The notes under the pieces: model-generated | What the model saw: the letters and a program-made list of their open reading frames with translations, nothing else | Database searches by the model: none | Told to the model about the DNA's origin: nothing | Origin: Arsenophonus nilaparvatae | GTDB taxonomy: Bacteria > Pseudomonadota > Gammaproteobacteria > Enterobacterales > Enterobacteriaceae | DNA: 64,000 nt | NCBI RefSeq assembly: GCF_000757905.1 | Contig: NZ_JRLH01000004.1 | Direction: 5' to 3' (one strand) | Program-made: the position numbers and the translations under genes | In this document: piece after piece, positions 37,491 to 46,519 of the stretch | Position numbering within the stretch: the first letter of the stretch is position 1 | Layout of the letters: each line of letters starts with the position of its first letter

Positions 37491-37528
37491 AAAGCCTAGT
37501 GGATTATCGTACTGGGCTTTTTGCTTTT
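37491..37528 (+). terminator. talB terminator
   Basis: AAAGCCTAGT (37491-37500) pairs with ACTGGGCTTT (37511-37520), 10 bp with one G-U pair, followed by T-rich sequence. Confidence 0.85.
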
Positions 37529-37651
37529 ACTTGCTGGTCTGATTGTGCTCAAGGGTAGTAAACAATATTATTTGCTTTTGTATCGCTACAGCATAAGTTG
37601 AATAGATTTAGTATTAAACATCTTGTTTTCAATATCGAATTTGAGGATCTC

Positions 37652-38227
37652 ATGGATAAATTGCGCATAGGTTTGGTTTCTGTTTCAGATCGGGCAGCCA
37701 ATGAAATTTATCAAGATCAGGGGATCCCTGCACTTAAAAACTGGCTTTCAATGGCACTAAAAACCCCTTTTACGGTTGAGCCACGTTTGATCCCTGATGA
37801 ACAAAAAATTATTGAACTTACACTCTGTGAGCTGGTTGATGAATTTGCTTGTCATTTAATTTTAACCACCGGTGGCACTGGCCCAGCGCTACGTGACGTA
37901 ACACCGGATGCGACACTGGCGATTGCTGATCGGCAAATGCCTGGTTTTGGTGAACAAATGCGGCAAATTAGTTTGCATTTTGTGCCAACGGCGATCCTCT
38001 CACGCCAAGTTGGCGTGATCCGCAAGCAAACATTGATTTTGAATTTACCTGGACAACCAAAATCAATTACAGAAACATTAGCCGGTTTAAAAGATGAACA
38101 TGGACGTGAAATTGTTGCCGGAATTTTCGCTAGCGTGCCTTACTGTATCCAATTACTAGAGGGTCCCTATGTTGAAACCAATCCCAACGTGATTAAAGCA
38201 TTTAGACCTAAATCAGCCATGCGATAA
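37652..38227 (+). CDS. mog: Molybdopterin adenylyltransferase
   Basis: A 191-residue protein (E. coli Mog 195) that adenylates molybdopterin before molybdenum insertion. It begins MDKLRIGLVSVSDRA and carries LTTGGTGPALRDVTPDAT and NLPGQPKSI, the nucleotide and pterin sites. ATG 37652 follows GAGGA and matches the E. coli start; the frame extends 18 codons upstream without family similarity. Its retention implies that some molybdoenzyme is still made. Confidence 0.95.
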   Translation: MDKLRIGLVSVSDRAANEIYQDQGIPALKNWLSMALKTPFTVEPRLIPDEQKIIELTLCELVDEFACHLILTTGGTGPALRDVTPDATLAIADRQMPGFGEQMRQISLHFVPTAILSRQVGVIRKQTLILNLPGQPKSITETLAGLKDEHGREIVAGIFASVPYCIQLLEGPYVETNPNVIKAFRPKSAMR

Positions 38228-38374
38228 AATGGATTAATCTGGCTATTTTCGGCATTAGGAAATAACTTTAGTAATGATTAAAGCCGCTGTTAAATTGCGC
38301 TGCCATCAATTAGCGTCAATTTTAAAGCCAAAAATTCTCTAGTGTCGTCATAGTGGCGAATAGAGCAGGGTGTG

Positions 38375-38405
38375 TTAATAAAGCAGTATAAAACTGCTTT
38401 ATTAA
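38375..38405. terminator. Bidirectional terminator mog/satP
   Basis: A perfect 13-bp stem, left arm 38375-38387 and right arm 38393-38405, centred on GCAGT / ACTGC with AT-rich flanks and a 5-nt loop. It lies between convergent mog and satP. Confidence 0.8.
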
Positions 38406-38421
38406 TGTGGCAGGATGCTGT

Positions 38422-38988
38422 TTAAGACCTATTACCAATAGGTAATATTGTACGGCCAAATTGTTCATTAATGACTTCTGCCATAGCAAGGTAAAAAGCG
38501 CTGGCGCCACAAATGATACCTTCGTAACCAGCAATAGTCAGAATGGTTTGATTTCCATACATATTACCGATTGCTAACAGCGCAAAAAGTACGGTCAGAC
38601 TAGCAAAAACGAATTGTAGTGCGCGATTAGCCTTTAACGTGCCAACAAACATAAATAAGGTAAAGATACCCCACAATGCCAAGTAAACTGCCAGAAAATC
38701 TGCGGATGTTACTTGCACCGACGCTATTTCAGGCAGCATTAATAAACCAACTAAGCTGAGCCAAAATAAGCCATAAGATGAGAATGCCGTTGCGGCAAAA
38801 GTATTTCCTTTTTTATATTCAAAAATACCGGCAATAATCTGGGCAATACCACCATAGAAGATACCCATACTTAGTATTACTGATGTTAATGGAAAAAATC
38901 CAGCATTGTGAATATTTAATAAAATTGTTGTCATACCAAAACCCATCAAACCTAATGGGCCTGGATTGGCAATATTATTTGAACTCAT
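38422..38988 (-). CDS. satP: Succinate/acetate:proton symporter SatP
   Basis: A 188-residue inner-membrane protein, identical in length to E. coli SatP (YaaH), of the AceTr family that takes up acetate and succinate. Six hydrophobic segments are evident. The family motif NPxPLGLxGFGMTT appears near the N-terminus as NPGPLGLMGFGMTT. E. coli yaaW and yaaI, which lie between it and dnaK, are missing. Confidence 0.95.
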   Translation of the reverse strand: MSSNNIANPGPLGLMGFGMTTILLNIHNAGFFPLTSVILSMGIFYGGIAQIIAGIFEYKKGNTFAATAFSSYGLFWLSLVGLLMLPEIASVQVTSADFLAVYLALWGIFTLFMFVGTLKANRALQFVFASLTVLFALLAIGNMYGNQTILTIAGYEGIICGASAFYLAMAEVINEQFGRTILPIGNRS

Positions 38989-39141
38989 ACATTCCTCTAA
39001 ATGTCATTAAATATATAATATTCAATAGGATATAAATTTTTATATGCTATCAGGGCTTACATAAAGCAAGTATAATAGGTAGTGTTTGGTTCAAAACAAA
39101 GATTAAAATGATTTTTCATTTAAAAAATATTTTTTTACTTT

Positions 39142-39174
39142 CCCCTTGATGAATATTTTTATGTTCCCACTTTA
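39142..39174 (+). promoter_or_regulatory. Heat-shock (sigma-32) promoter 1 of dnaK
   Basis: CCCCTTGATGA (-35) at 39142-39152 is identical to the E. coli dnaK P1 -35 block, and TCCCACTTTA at 39165-39174 resembles its -10 (CCCCATTTA). Spacing is as expected for RpoH promoters. Confidence 0.85.
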
Positions 39175-39264
39175 ATGAATAGCGTAGTTACCAATGGTCA
39201 ATCTATCAACCTGTCACAAGGTGTCTCGTTAGGTAGATTTTTTTTGAGGTCAGGGAAAAAATCC

Positions 39265-39292
39265 CTTGAAAAAAATTCATTGAGCCTCATAT
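39265..39292 (+). promoter_or_regulatory. Heat-shock (sigma-32) promoter 2 of dnaK
   Basis: CTTGAAA (39265-39271), 13 bp, then CCTCATAT (39285-39292) fits the sigma-32 consensus CTTGAAA-N13-CCCCATNT with one mismatch. It lies nearer to dnaK, about 45 bases before the start codon. Confidence 0.85.
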
Positions 39293-39339
39293 AGGTTGGT
39301 AACTAGATTGGTTAAGAATTCCCTTTGGAGGCTGTTTAG

Positions 39340-41265
39340 ATGGGTAAAATTATCGGGATTGACCTGGGTACAACTAACTCTTGTGTAGCTATTATGGATG
39401 GCACAAATGCGCGGGTATTGGAAAACAGTGAGGGTGATCGTACCACACCTTCTATTGTTGCATATACTCAAGATGGTGAAATTCTTGTGGGGCAGCCGGC
39501 AAAACGTCAGGCTGTGACAAACCCACAAAATACATTTTTTGCCATTAAGCGTCTGATTGGACGTCGCTTTGAAGATGAAGAAGTTCAACGTGACATTTCT
39601 ATTATGCCTTATAAAATCATTGCCGCAGATAATGGTGATGCTTGGTTGGATGTTAAGGGGCAAAAAATGGCTCCTCCTCAGGTTTCCGCTGAGGTGTTGA
39701 AAAAAATGAAAAAAACGGCTGAAGATTATCTAGGTGAACCCGTTACTGAAGCTGTTATTACTGTACCAGCTTATTTTAATGATGCTCAGCGTCAAGCAAC
39801 TAAAGATGCAGGTCGCATTGCTGGTTTAGATGTAAAACGTATTATTAATGAACCAACAGCAGCGGCGCTTGCTTATGGTTTAGATCGTGAAGTAGGTAAC
39901 CGTACCATTGCGGTATATGACTTAGGTGGTGGTACTTTTGATATTTCAATTATTGAAATTGATGAAGTTGATGGTGAAAAAACCTATGAAGTGCTGGCCA
40001 CTAATGGTGATACTCACTTAGGTGGTGAAGACTTTGATAATCGTCTGATCAACTATTTGGTCGATGAATTTAAGAAAGAACAAGGTTTTGATCTACGCAA
40101 TGATCCACTAGCAATGCAACGCTTAAAAGAAGCAGCAGAGAAAGCCAAAATTGAGCTCTCTTCTGCTCAGCAGACTGATGTCAATCTGCCTTACATTACT
40201 GCAGATGCAAGTGGTCCTAAGCATATGAATATTAAGGTGACTCGAGCGAAACTTGAATCACTGGTGGAAGATTTGGTTAAGCGCTCAATGGAGCCGCTGA
40301 AAGTTGCACTGCAAGATGCCGGCTTAAATGTTAATGACATAAACGACGTCATTCTGGTTGGTGGTCAGACGCGCATGCCAATGGTGCAAAAAGCGGTTGC
40401 TGACTTTTTCGGTAAAGAACCCCGTAAAGACGTTAACCCTGATGAAGCGGTTGCTATGGGTGCGGCGGTGCAAGGTGGTGTATTAGCTGGTGATGTGAAA
40501 GATGTCTTGTTACTTGATGTAACTCCACTATCTTTAGGTATTGAAACCATGGGTGGTGTAATGACAGCGTTAATTGCCAAAAATACTACTATTCCGACTA
40601 AACATAGTCAGGTGTTTTCAACTGCAGAAGATAACCAGTCGGCAGTAACCATTCATGTATTGCAAGGTGAACGTAAACGCTCAGGTGATAACAAATCATT
40701 AGGGCAGTTCAATTTGGATGGTATTCAAGCGGCACCGCGTGGTATGCCACAAATTGAAGTTACCTTTGATATTGACGCTGATGGTATCTTACATGTATCT
40801 GCTAAAGATAAGAATACTGGCCGCGAGCAAAAGATTACCATCAAGGCATCTTCTGGTCTGAAGGAAGATGAAATCCAAAGAATGGTAAGCGATGCAGAAG
40901 CAAATGCGGAATCAGATCGTAAGTTTGAAGAATTAGTTCAGGTACGTAATCAGGCTGATCAATTGATTCATGGTACGCGTAAACAAATTGAAGAAGCGGC
41001 TGATAAGTTACCTGCTGATGATAAAGCTAACATAGAGAAAGCCATTTCTGAGTTGGAAACTGCGGTGAAAGGTGAAGATAAGGCCATCATTGAAGAGAAA
41101 ATTCAAGCTTTAGTTCAAGCTTCGGCCAAGCTACTCGAGTTAGCTCAACAGCAGGCTCAAGCAGGTACCGCTGATGCTGGAGCAGGCGCCCAACCTAAAC
41201 AGGATGATAATGTTGTTGATGCTGAATTTGAAGAAGTCAACGACAAGGATAAAGATAAAAAATAG
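39340..41265 (+). CDS. dnaK: Molecular chaperone DnaK (Hsp70)
   Basis: A 641-residue Hsp70 (E. coli 638). The ATPase domain starts IIGIDLGTTNSCVA and has the phosphate-2 motif AVYDLGGGTFD; the interdomain linker is DVLLLDVTPLSLG; substrate-binding and lid domains follow, ending in a charged tail (EFEEVNDKDKDKK). GGAGG precedes the ATG. It works with DnaJ, encoded next, and GrpE (not in the window). Two heat-shock promoters lie upstream. Confidence 0.98.
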   Translation: MGKIIGIDLGTTNSCVAIMDGTNARVLENSEGDRTTPSIVAYTQDGEILVGQPAKRQAVTNPQNTFFAIKRLIGRRFEDEEVQRDISIMPYKIIAADNGDAWLDVKGQKMAPPQVSAEVLKKMKKTAEDYLGEPVTEAVITVPAYFNDAQRQATKDAGRIAGLDVKRIINEPTAAALAYGLDREVGNRTIAVYDLGGGTFDISIIEIDEVDGEKTYEVLATNGDTHLGGEDFDNRLINYLVDEFKKEQGFDLRNDPLAMQRLKEAAEKAKIELSSAQQTDVNLPYITADASGPKHMNIKVTRAKLESLVEDLVKRSMEPLKVALQDAGLNVNDINDVILVGGQTRMPMVQKAVADFFGKEPRKDVNPDEAVAMGAAVQGGVLAGDVKDVLLLDVTPLSLGIETMGGVMTALIAKNTTIPTKHSQVFSTAEDNQSAVTIHVLQGERKRSGDNKSLGQFNLDGIQAAPRGMPQIEVTFDIDADGILHVSAKDKNTGREQKITIKASSGLKEDEIQRMVSDAEANAESDRKFEELVQVRNQADQLIHGTRKQIEEAADKLPADDKANIEKAISELETAVKGEDKAIIEEKIQALVQASAKLLELAQQQAQAGTADAGAGAQPKQDDNVVDAEFEEVNDKDKDKK

Positions 41266-41326
41266 TGGCCCTTAGCGGGCACAGTAATGGTGTTAAGGAT
41301 CATTTCCTCTGTTACTGAAAACCGAG

Positions 41327-41354
41327 TACGGGCGTTGGGGGAACTCTACGCCCG
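41327..41354 (+). promoter_or_regulatory. Stem-loop in the dnaK-dnaJ spacer
   Basis: ACGGGCG (41327-41333) pairs with CGCCCGT (41348-41354) with a 14-nt loop. Only two T follow, so it is unlikely to stop all transcription; it may attenuate or protect the dnaK message and so set the dnaK:dnaJ ratio. Confidence 0.55.
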
Positions 41355-41381
41355 TTTCCGTGTGTTAAGGGTAGAATAAAT

Positions 41382-42518
41382 ATGGCAAAAAGAGATTATT
41401 ATCAAGTTTTAGGCGTTACTAAAACCGCTGACGAGAAAGAGATCAAAAAAGCGTATAAACGTCTGGCAATGAAGTATCATCCAGATCGCAATCAGGGTGA
41501 CAAGGAAGCAGAAAGTAAGTTTAAAGAAATTAAAGAAGCTTATGAAATTTTAACTGATGCGCAAAAACGCGCTGCTTATGATCAATATGGACATGCAGCT
41601 TTTGAACAAGGCGGCATGGGCGGTGGATTTAGCGGCGGTTTTGCTTCGGGCGCTGATTTTAGTGATATTTTTGGTGATGTATTTGGTGATATTTTTGGTG
41701 GTGGTAGGCGTCAGCGATCGGCTCGTGGGGCTGATCTCCAGTACGAAATTACCTTAACCTTAGAGGAAGCAGTTCGCGGGGTCAGCAAAGAGATCCGTAT
41801 CCCGACTTTAGAAAAATGTGATGTTTGTAACGGCAGTGGCGCTAAACCAGGCACTAAGCCAGAAACTTGCTCAACTTGTCATGGGGCAGGTCAGGTACAA
41901 ATCCGGCAAGGATTTTTTGCAGTTCAACAAACTTGTCCAACTTGCCATGGTCGTGGTCAAATCATCAAAGAACCTTGTATTAAATGTCATGGTCATGGCC
42001 GAGTAGAGAAATACAAAACTTTATCAGTAAAAATTCCACCAGGGGTTAATACAGGCGATCGTATTCGCTTAAATGGTGAAGGTGAGGCCGGAGAAAACGG
42101 CGTGCCAGCCGGTGATCTATATGTTCAGGTCAATGTCGCAAGACATGCTATTTTTGAGCGCGATGGCAATAACTTATATTGCGAAGTACCCATTAATTTT
42201 GCGATTGCGGCTCTAGGTGGTGAAATTGATGTACCGACACTTGATGGTCGGGTAAGTCTCAAAATTCCAGCTGAAACACAAACAGGAAAAATTTTCCGCA
42301 TGAAAGGAAAAGGTGTGAAGCCTGTTCGTGGTGGTATGACGGGAGATTTAATGTGCCGTATCCTGGTGGAAACGCCGGTTAAACTAAATGAAAAACAAAA
42401 AGCATTGTTGAAGGAATTTGGTGAATCCTTGAATGGCGAAAGTGATGGCAGGAACAGCCCTCGTTCAAAGAGTTTCTTAGATAGTGTGAAAAAGTTTTTT
42501 GATGATCTGACCAAGTAA
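41382..42518 (+). CDS. dnaJ: Co-chaperone DnaJ (Hsp40)
   Basis: A 378-residue type I Hsp40 (E. coli 376). The J-domain (1-70) contains the HPD tripeptide that stimulates DnaK; a Gly/Phe-rich stretch follows (about 75-110); four zinc-finger repeats read CDVCNGSG, CSTCHGAG, CPTCHGRG and CIKCHGHG; C-terminal substrate domains end the protein. It lies 116 bp after dnaK and shares its promoters. Confidence 0.98.
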   Translation: MAKRDYYQVLGVTKTADEKEIKKAYKRLAMKYHPDRNQGDKEAESKFKEIKEAYEILTDAQKRAAYDQYGHAAFEQGGMGGGFSGGFASGADFSDIFGDVFGDIFGGGRRQRSARGADLQYEITLTLEEAVRGVSKEIRIPTLEKCDVCNGSGAKPGTKPETCSTCHGAGQVQIRQGFFAVQQTCPTCHGRGQIIKEPCIKCHGHGRVEKYKTLSVKIPPGVNTGDRIRLNGEGEAGENGVPAGDLYVQVNVARHAIFERDGNNLYCEVPINFAIAALGGEIDVPTLDGRVSLKIPAETQTGKIFRMKGKGVKPVRGGMTGDLMCRILVETPVKLNEKQKALLKEFGESLNGESDGRNSPRSKSFLDSVKKFFDDLTK

Positions 42519-42871
42519 CGATATTTAGCTAAATAGATAGAGCATCGATAGTCAGTGATCGGTGCTTTTTTTATTGATTAAAAATAAGAACATTCAATTT
42601 GATTTACGGAATAGAGGAGGTAGTTATAAAATTGCAGGTTAATTGTGGTTATTTAATTAATGTAAGTTATTTAATTCGTTCAATTTATGCAAATTATATT
42701 TAAAAATTTTAATTTTCAAGATTAATTTTGCCTGTTTTATGCAAGTTTCCTGCTTAAATTTCTATATAAAAATAAATTAAGATTAATTCCAATAAGTTAA
42801 ACGTGAGCTTAACAAAACTTGCTATACAATTTAGTTTTATTTTTAATTAATTTATTGGATGGGAAATAATT
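42519..42871. other. Spacer between dnaJ and the orphan gene
   Basis: Contains the dnaJ terminator at its left end. The remaining 300 bases are very AT-rich. A TACAAT-like -10 word lies at 42825-42830, and GTTAA / TTAAC half-sites at 42796-42813 form a short inverted repeat before it; neither is strong evidence. Confidence 0.45.
42541..42572 (+). terminator. dnaKJ terminator
   Basis: AGCATCGAT (42541-42549) pairs with ATCGGTGCT (42558-42566), 9 bp with one G-U pair, followed by seven T. Confidence 0.9.
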
Positions 42872-43744
42872 ATGTCAGAATCATTAGTGATAAGAATAAA
42901 AAATTCATTTTCTTTTAATAAGCCCGTTATAACTGAACACAATTGCCAGCAAAATTTTAAAAAAGAATTGATTGACTGTTTAAAAGCTATAGCAAATAAC
43001 AGTAAAAATAGTATTAAAATTAGTAAGACATTTGAATTATCAGCTAAACAGTACTGTTCTCTTTCTGCTGAAGGATTGGAGGTACTTTTAGATCGTAAAT
43101 ATGATGGTTTACTGGAAATAAATAAAGCTAACCTGCAAAAATTTGGTTTTTGTCTTTTTGAGTGTATTAAAGAGATAAAAAATTCAGATAAGTTAGATAA
43201 TATACGAAGACAAATAGGTGGAAATATTATAGATACAATTGGATTAAGATTTTTAATTGAGAATGAGAATGATCAGGATTTTAATTATGTGAATGAATGT
43301 TCAAATAAAATTTGTGATATCAAAAATGAAGATAAAAGAATTAAAGAAATCATGCAATGTTTTGATAACTTTATAGATATAAGTTATAGAAATGAGCAAG
43401 CTAATGAGAATAAGATGAAATTAAAAGAATCAATCTTAACTGAAAAAATGACTGAATTAGTGGAAGAAAAATCAGAATTAGCGCCATCTTCAAGCAGCGT
43501 TGAGAAAAAAAGTGTAATAGAAAAAGATGAAGCCGTTCTTTTTGGTAAAATCGGTGTACAGGTTAAAGAAAGCCAAGGAGCTGAGAAACGAATTCAAGCT
43601 AAATCGCAGCAAGAGAGCAAGCCAACTTTTTGGCAAAAATTAAGCCAAAAAACCAGCCAATTATTTGCAACATCATGGAGTTTTATCAAAACTAAACTTA
43701 TCGGATTTTTATTACCTACTTTTTTTAGTACCAAGATTAACTAA
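42872..43744 (+). CDS. Hypothetical protein, lineage-specific insertion between dnaJ and nhaA
   Basis: I do not recognise this 290-residue protein. There is no signal peptide. Residues 1-180 look helical and charged with eight cysteines (25, 36, 62, 94, 98, 143, 148, 163). Residues 181-250 are Lys/Glu-rich with a serine run (SSSS at 206-209) and look disordered. The C-terminus (253-287) is aromatic and hydrophobic (FWQKLSQ, SWSFIKTKLIGFLLPTFF), possibly membrane-binding. Codon use is strongly AT-biased, with several ATA and AGA codons, more so than its housekeeping neighbours. GGATGGGAA precedes the ATG. It sits alone between dnaJ and nhaA, which are closer together in E. coli. A secreted or host-directed role is possible but unsupported. 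Confidence 0.75.
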   Translation: MSESLVIRIKNSFSFNKPVITEHNCQQNFKKELIDCLKAIANNSKNSIKISKTFELSAKQYCSLSAEGLEVLLDRKYDGLLEINKANLQKFGFCLFECIKEIKNSDKLDNIRRQIGGNIIDTIGLRFLIENENDQDFNYVNECSNKICDIKNEDKRIKEIMQCFDNFIDISYRNEQANENKMKLKESILTEKMTELVEEKSELAPSSSSVEKKSVIEKDEAVLFGKIGVQVKESQGAEKRIQAKSQQESKPTFWQKLSQKTSQLFATSWSFIKTKLIGFLLPTFFSTKIN

Positions 43745-43912
43745 TTGTTTTTCAATGCTAGCCTAATTTTAAACAGCTAATCGGCTAAATAGCGTCAAAA
43801 TAGTTAGTAACTGCTCGGTATAAACGAATTATTTACGTTAAAAAAAATGGTTTTCCGAATTGTATGGATTAGCGTAAAATTAATTAAGCTAATTAACACT
43901 GAGGTTATAGTA

Positions 43913-45106
43913 ATGACGGCAATTATACGACAGTTTTTAAAATTAGAAGCAGCAAGTGGGGTGCTGTTAATTATTGCTGCCATCTTAGCTTTGATTATGG
44001 CTAATACCCCATTGCAAGGTATTTACCAGCAATTTCTTAATATTCCCATTGCGGTTAAAATCAGCGTATTAGATATTGATAAACCTTTTTTATTGTGGAT
44101 CAACGATGGTTTAATGGCCATTTTCTTTTTGGTGGTTGGCCTGGAAGTTAAACGAGAACTGATAGAAGGCTCGTTAGCTGGTCGTGATAAAGCAATATTT
44201 CCCGCTGTTGCTGCGGTAGGCGGTATGTTATTACCCGCTTTGGTATATCTATTTTTTAATTTGAATGATGAAATTGCCCGGCAGGGTTGGGCGATCCCAG
44301 CGGCGACAGATATTGCATTTGCATTGGGTATCATGGCACTATTAGGTAAACGTGTACCAACAGAGTTAAAAGTATTTCTACTGGCGTTGGCGATTATTGA
44401 TGATCTTGGCGTAATTATCATTATTGCTCTCTTTTATACTAAATCTGTTTCTATCATGGCCTTAGGGTTAGCTATGCTTTCTCTATTGGTATTAATATGG
44501 ATGAATTGGCGTAAAGTTGAAAATACTTCTGCTTATTTGGTTGTTGGTGTCATCTTATGGGTTTGTATTTTAAAATCAGGTATCCATGCAACGTTAGCTG
44601 GTGTCATTGTGGGCTTTTTGATACCGCTTAAAGGGGGACAAAATAATTCACCCTCTGAACAGTTAGAACATCTTTTACATCCTTGGGTTGCTTATTTAAT
44701 TTTGCCATTATTTGCCTTTGCTAATGCAGGCATACAACTTGATGGTGTTACCCTAACTAATCTTGCCAGTGCTTTACCGATCGGTGTCGCGTTAGGTTTA
44801 TTAATTGGTAAACCAACAGGTATTTTTCTGTTTAGTTGGCTAGCGTTAAAATTAGGCGTTGCAAAATTACCCGCCAAAATTAACCTTAAGCAGATATTTG
44901 CTGTTTCAGTACTCTGTGGTATTGGCTTTACCATGTCAATTTTTATTGCCAGTTTAGCATTTGAAGGTTTAGGTAATTTTAGTACTTATGCACGGTTGGG
45001 GATCCTAATCGGTTCGACGCTAGCGGCTATCTTAGGATTATTATTATTGAATAGTGTATTACCTAAAAAGCCAATTAGCACTAAAGCCGCTAATAATGCA
45101 GGATAA
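43913..45106 (+). CDS. nhaA: Na+/H+ antiporter NhaA
   Basis: A 397-residue electrogenic sodium/proton antiporter (E. coli 388) of the inner membrane. The ion-binding pair Asp163-Asp164 occurs in AIIDDLG at exactly E. coli numbering, with Asp133 in AATDIAFALG and a HPWVAYLILPLFAFANAG segment. About twelve membrane helices are expected. ATG 43913 follows GAGG; an upstream in-frame ATG would add 22 residues not seen in the family. nhaR follows, as in E. coli. Confidence 0.96.
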   Translation: MTAIIRQFLKLEAASGVLLIIAAILALIMANTPLQGIYQQFLNIPIAVKISVLDIDKPFLLWINDGLMAIFFLVVGLEVKRELIEGSLAGRDKAIFPAVAAVGGMLLPALVYLFFNLNDEIARQGWAIPAATDIAFALGIMALLGKRVPTELKVFLLALAIIDDLGVIIIIALFYTKSVSIMALGLAMLSLLVLIWMNWRKVENTSAYLVVGVILWVCILKSGIHATLAGVIVGFLIPLKGGQNNSPSEQLEHLLHPWVAYLILPLFAFANAGIQLDGVTLTNLASALPIGVALGLLIGKPTGIFLFSWLALKLGVAKLPAKINLKQIFAVSVLCGIGFTMSIFIASLAFEGLGNFSTYARLGILIGSTLAAILGLLLLNSVLPKKPISTKAANNAG

Positions 45107-45282
45107 CGTTAATTTTAAGTTATATTTGCGTGAAATAAATAGTATTTTTGTGTTCCCAATACAATATTTTATTTTTGTAGCGAGAGTATCTTATTTAGGT
45201 AAAATGAAATGAATCGTTTATCTTCTAATGTTCAGAAAATAACGAATATAAACAGTTATCGGTGGTACAAAAAGGAATCGAT

Positions 45283-46194
45283 ATGAGAGTGTCGCATCTC
45301 AATTTTAATCATCTCTATTACTTCTGGCATGTTTGTAAAGAGGGATCGGTTGTTGGCGCCGCTGAAGAACTTTATTTAACGCCTCAGACAATAACGGGTC
45401 AGATTAAGGCATTAGAAGAACGTTTGAATGGTAAATTATTTAAAAGGCAAGGCAGAGGGCTGGTTCCTTCAGAACTAGGGCAACTAGTTTTTCGTTATGC
45501 TGATAAAATGTTTGCGCTAAGCCAGGAAATGCTAGATATTGTTAATTATAGTCGTGAAACAAATTTGTTATTTGATGTTGGTGTTGCTGACGCTTTATCG
45601 AAACGGCTGGTAAGCCGTGTCCTTGAAACAGCTATTGTTGAGCATGAGCGGATCCATTTACGCTGTTTTGAATCGACACACGAGCTTTTATTGGAGCAAT
45701 TAAGTCAACATAAGTTAGACATGATCTTATCTGATTGCCCGGTTGATTCGTCCCAACAAGAGGGGTTATTTTCCGTCAAGCTTGGAGAATGTGGCGTTAG
45801 TTTTTTCTGTCGCAAACCAATACCGGAGAAACCTTTTCCACTGTGTCTAGAAGAGCGGCGATTATTGATCCCAGGTCGGCGTTCTATGTTAGGTCGTCAC
45901 CTGCTTTCTTGGATCCAAAATAATAATTTGCAGGTAGAAATCCTGGGCGAGTTTGATGATGCTGCATTGATGAAAGCATTTGGCATGTATCATAACGCAA
46001 TATTTGTTGCGCCATCACTCTATGCTAGTGAGATTTTTTTAGATAATGAAGTAGTTGAAATTGGTCATATGGATAAAGTAAAAGAAGAATATTATGTTAT
46101 TTTTGCTGAACGTATGATCCAGCATCCAGCAGTGCAACGTGTTTGTAATAAGGATTTTTCTGGTCTATTTGATCAAAGCTTTTATAAACAATAA
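45283..46194 (+). CDS. nhaR: LysR-family transcriptional activator NhaR
   Basis: A 303-residue LysR-type regulator (E. coli 301) that activates nhaA when sodium is high. The N-terminal winged helix reads FNHLYYFWHVCKEGS and AAEELYLTPQTITGQIKALE; the effector domain keeps SNLL-like NLLFDVGVADALSKRLVS and LLIPGRRSMLGR. ATG 45283 with AAAGGA matches the E. coli start better than the frame's first start at 45262. It lies 176 bp after nhaA. Confidence 0.95.
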   Translation: MRVSHLNFNHLYYFWHVCKEGSVVGAAEELYLTPQTITGQIKALEERLNGKLFKRQGRGLVPSELGQLVFRYADKMFALSQEMLDIVNYSRETNLLFDVGVADALSKRLVSRVLETAIVEHERIHLRCFESTHELLLEQLSQHKLDMILSDCPVDSSQQEGLFSVKLGECGVSFFCRKPIPEKPFPLCLEERRLLIPGRRSMLGRHLLSWIQNNNLQVEILGEFDDAALMKAFGMYHNAIFVAPSLYASEIFLDNEVVEIGHMDKVKEEYYVIFAERMIQHPAVQRVCNKDFSGLFDQSFYKQ

Positions 46195-46216
46195 GAGCCA
46201 TTTTTAATAATAATAA

Positions 46217-46241
46217 AAAAACCGGCTGAAGCCGGTTTTTT
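46217..46241. terminator. Bidirectional terminator nhaR/rpsT
   Basis: AAAACCGGC (46218-46226) pairs with GCCGGTTTT (46231-46239) around TGAA, with an A run on the left and a T run on the right, so it ends both nhaR and the convergent rpsT. Confidence 0.93.
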
Positions 46242-46258
46242 AGCAAAATCAAAATAAA

Positions 46259-46519
46259 TTACATTGATTTGATTTGCGCTACTAAATTTGCTTTATGACG
46301 TGCAGCTTTATTTTTGTGGATCAAGCCTTTGCTAGCATAGCGATCAACAATAGGTTGCATGTCGTTAAATGCTTTTTGTGCTGCTTCTTTATCGCCAGTA
46401 GCGATAGCGGCATAAACTTTTTTGATAAAAGTACGCACCATAGAACGACGGCTAGCATTATGCTGACGACGTTTCTCTGATTGTATGGCACGTTTCTTAG
46501 CTGATTTGATATTAGCCAA
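46259..46519 (-). CDS. rpsT: 30S ribosomal protein bS20
   Basis: An 86-residue basic protein (E. coli 87) that binds 16S rRNA early in 30S assembly. It reads ANIKSAKKRAIQSEKRR at the N-terminus and ends HKANLVAQIKSM. The start codon is TTG, preceded by GGAG; E. coli rpsT also starts with UUG, a feature tied to its autogenous translational control. Convergent with nhaR, as in E. coli. Confidence 0.97.
   Translation of the reverse strand: MANIKSAKKRAIQSEKRRQHNASRRSMVRTFIKKVYAAIATGDKEAAQKAFNDMQPIVDRYASKGLIHKNKAARHKANLVAQIKSM

Larger units (their letters stand above)
38989..39339. other. dnaK control region
   Basis: A 351-bp spacer between divergent satP and dnaK. It contains two sigma-32-like promoters, listed separately. 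Just before the second, AGGGA and TCCCT form a small hairpin around an A run that overlaps its -35 region. No gene seen. Confidence 0.7.

Noticed and set aside
42125..42514. Long open frames antisense to dnaJ, dnaK, nhaA, prfC, ettA and other genes
   Set aside because: They lie fully opposite well-conserved genes, lack ribosome sites and family similarity; they arise from codon bias on the real strand.
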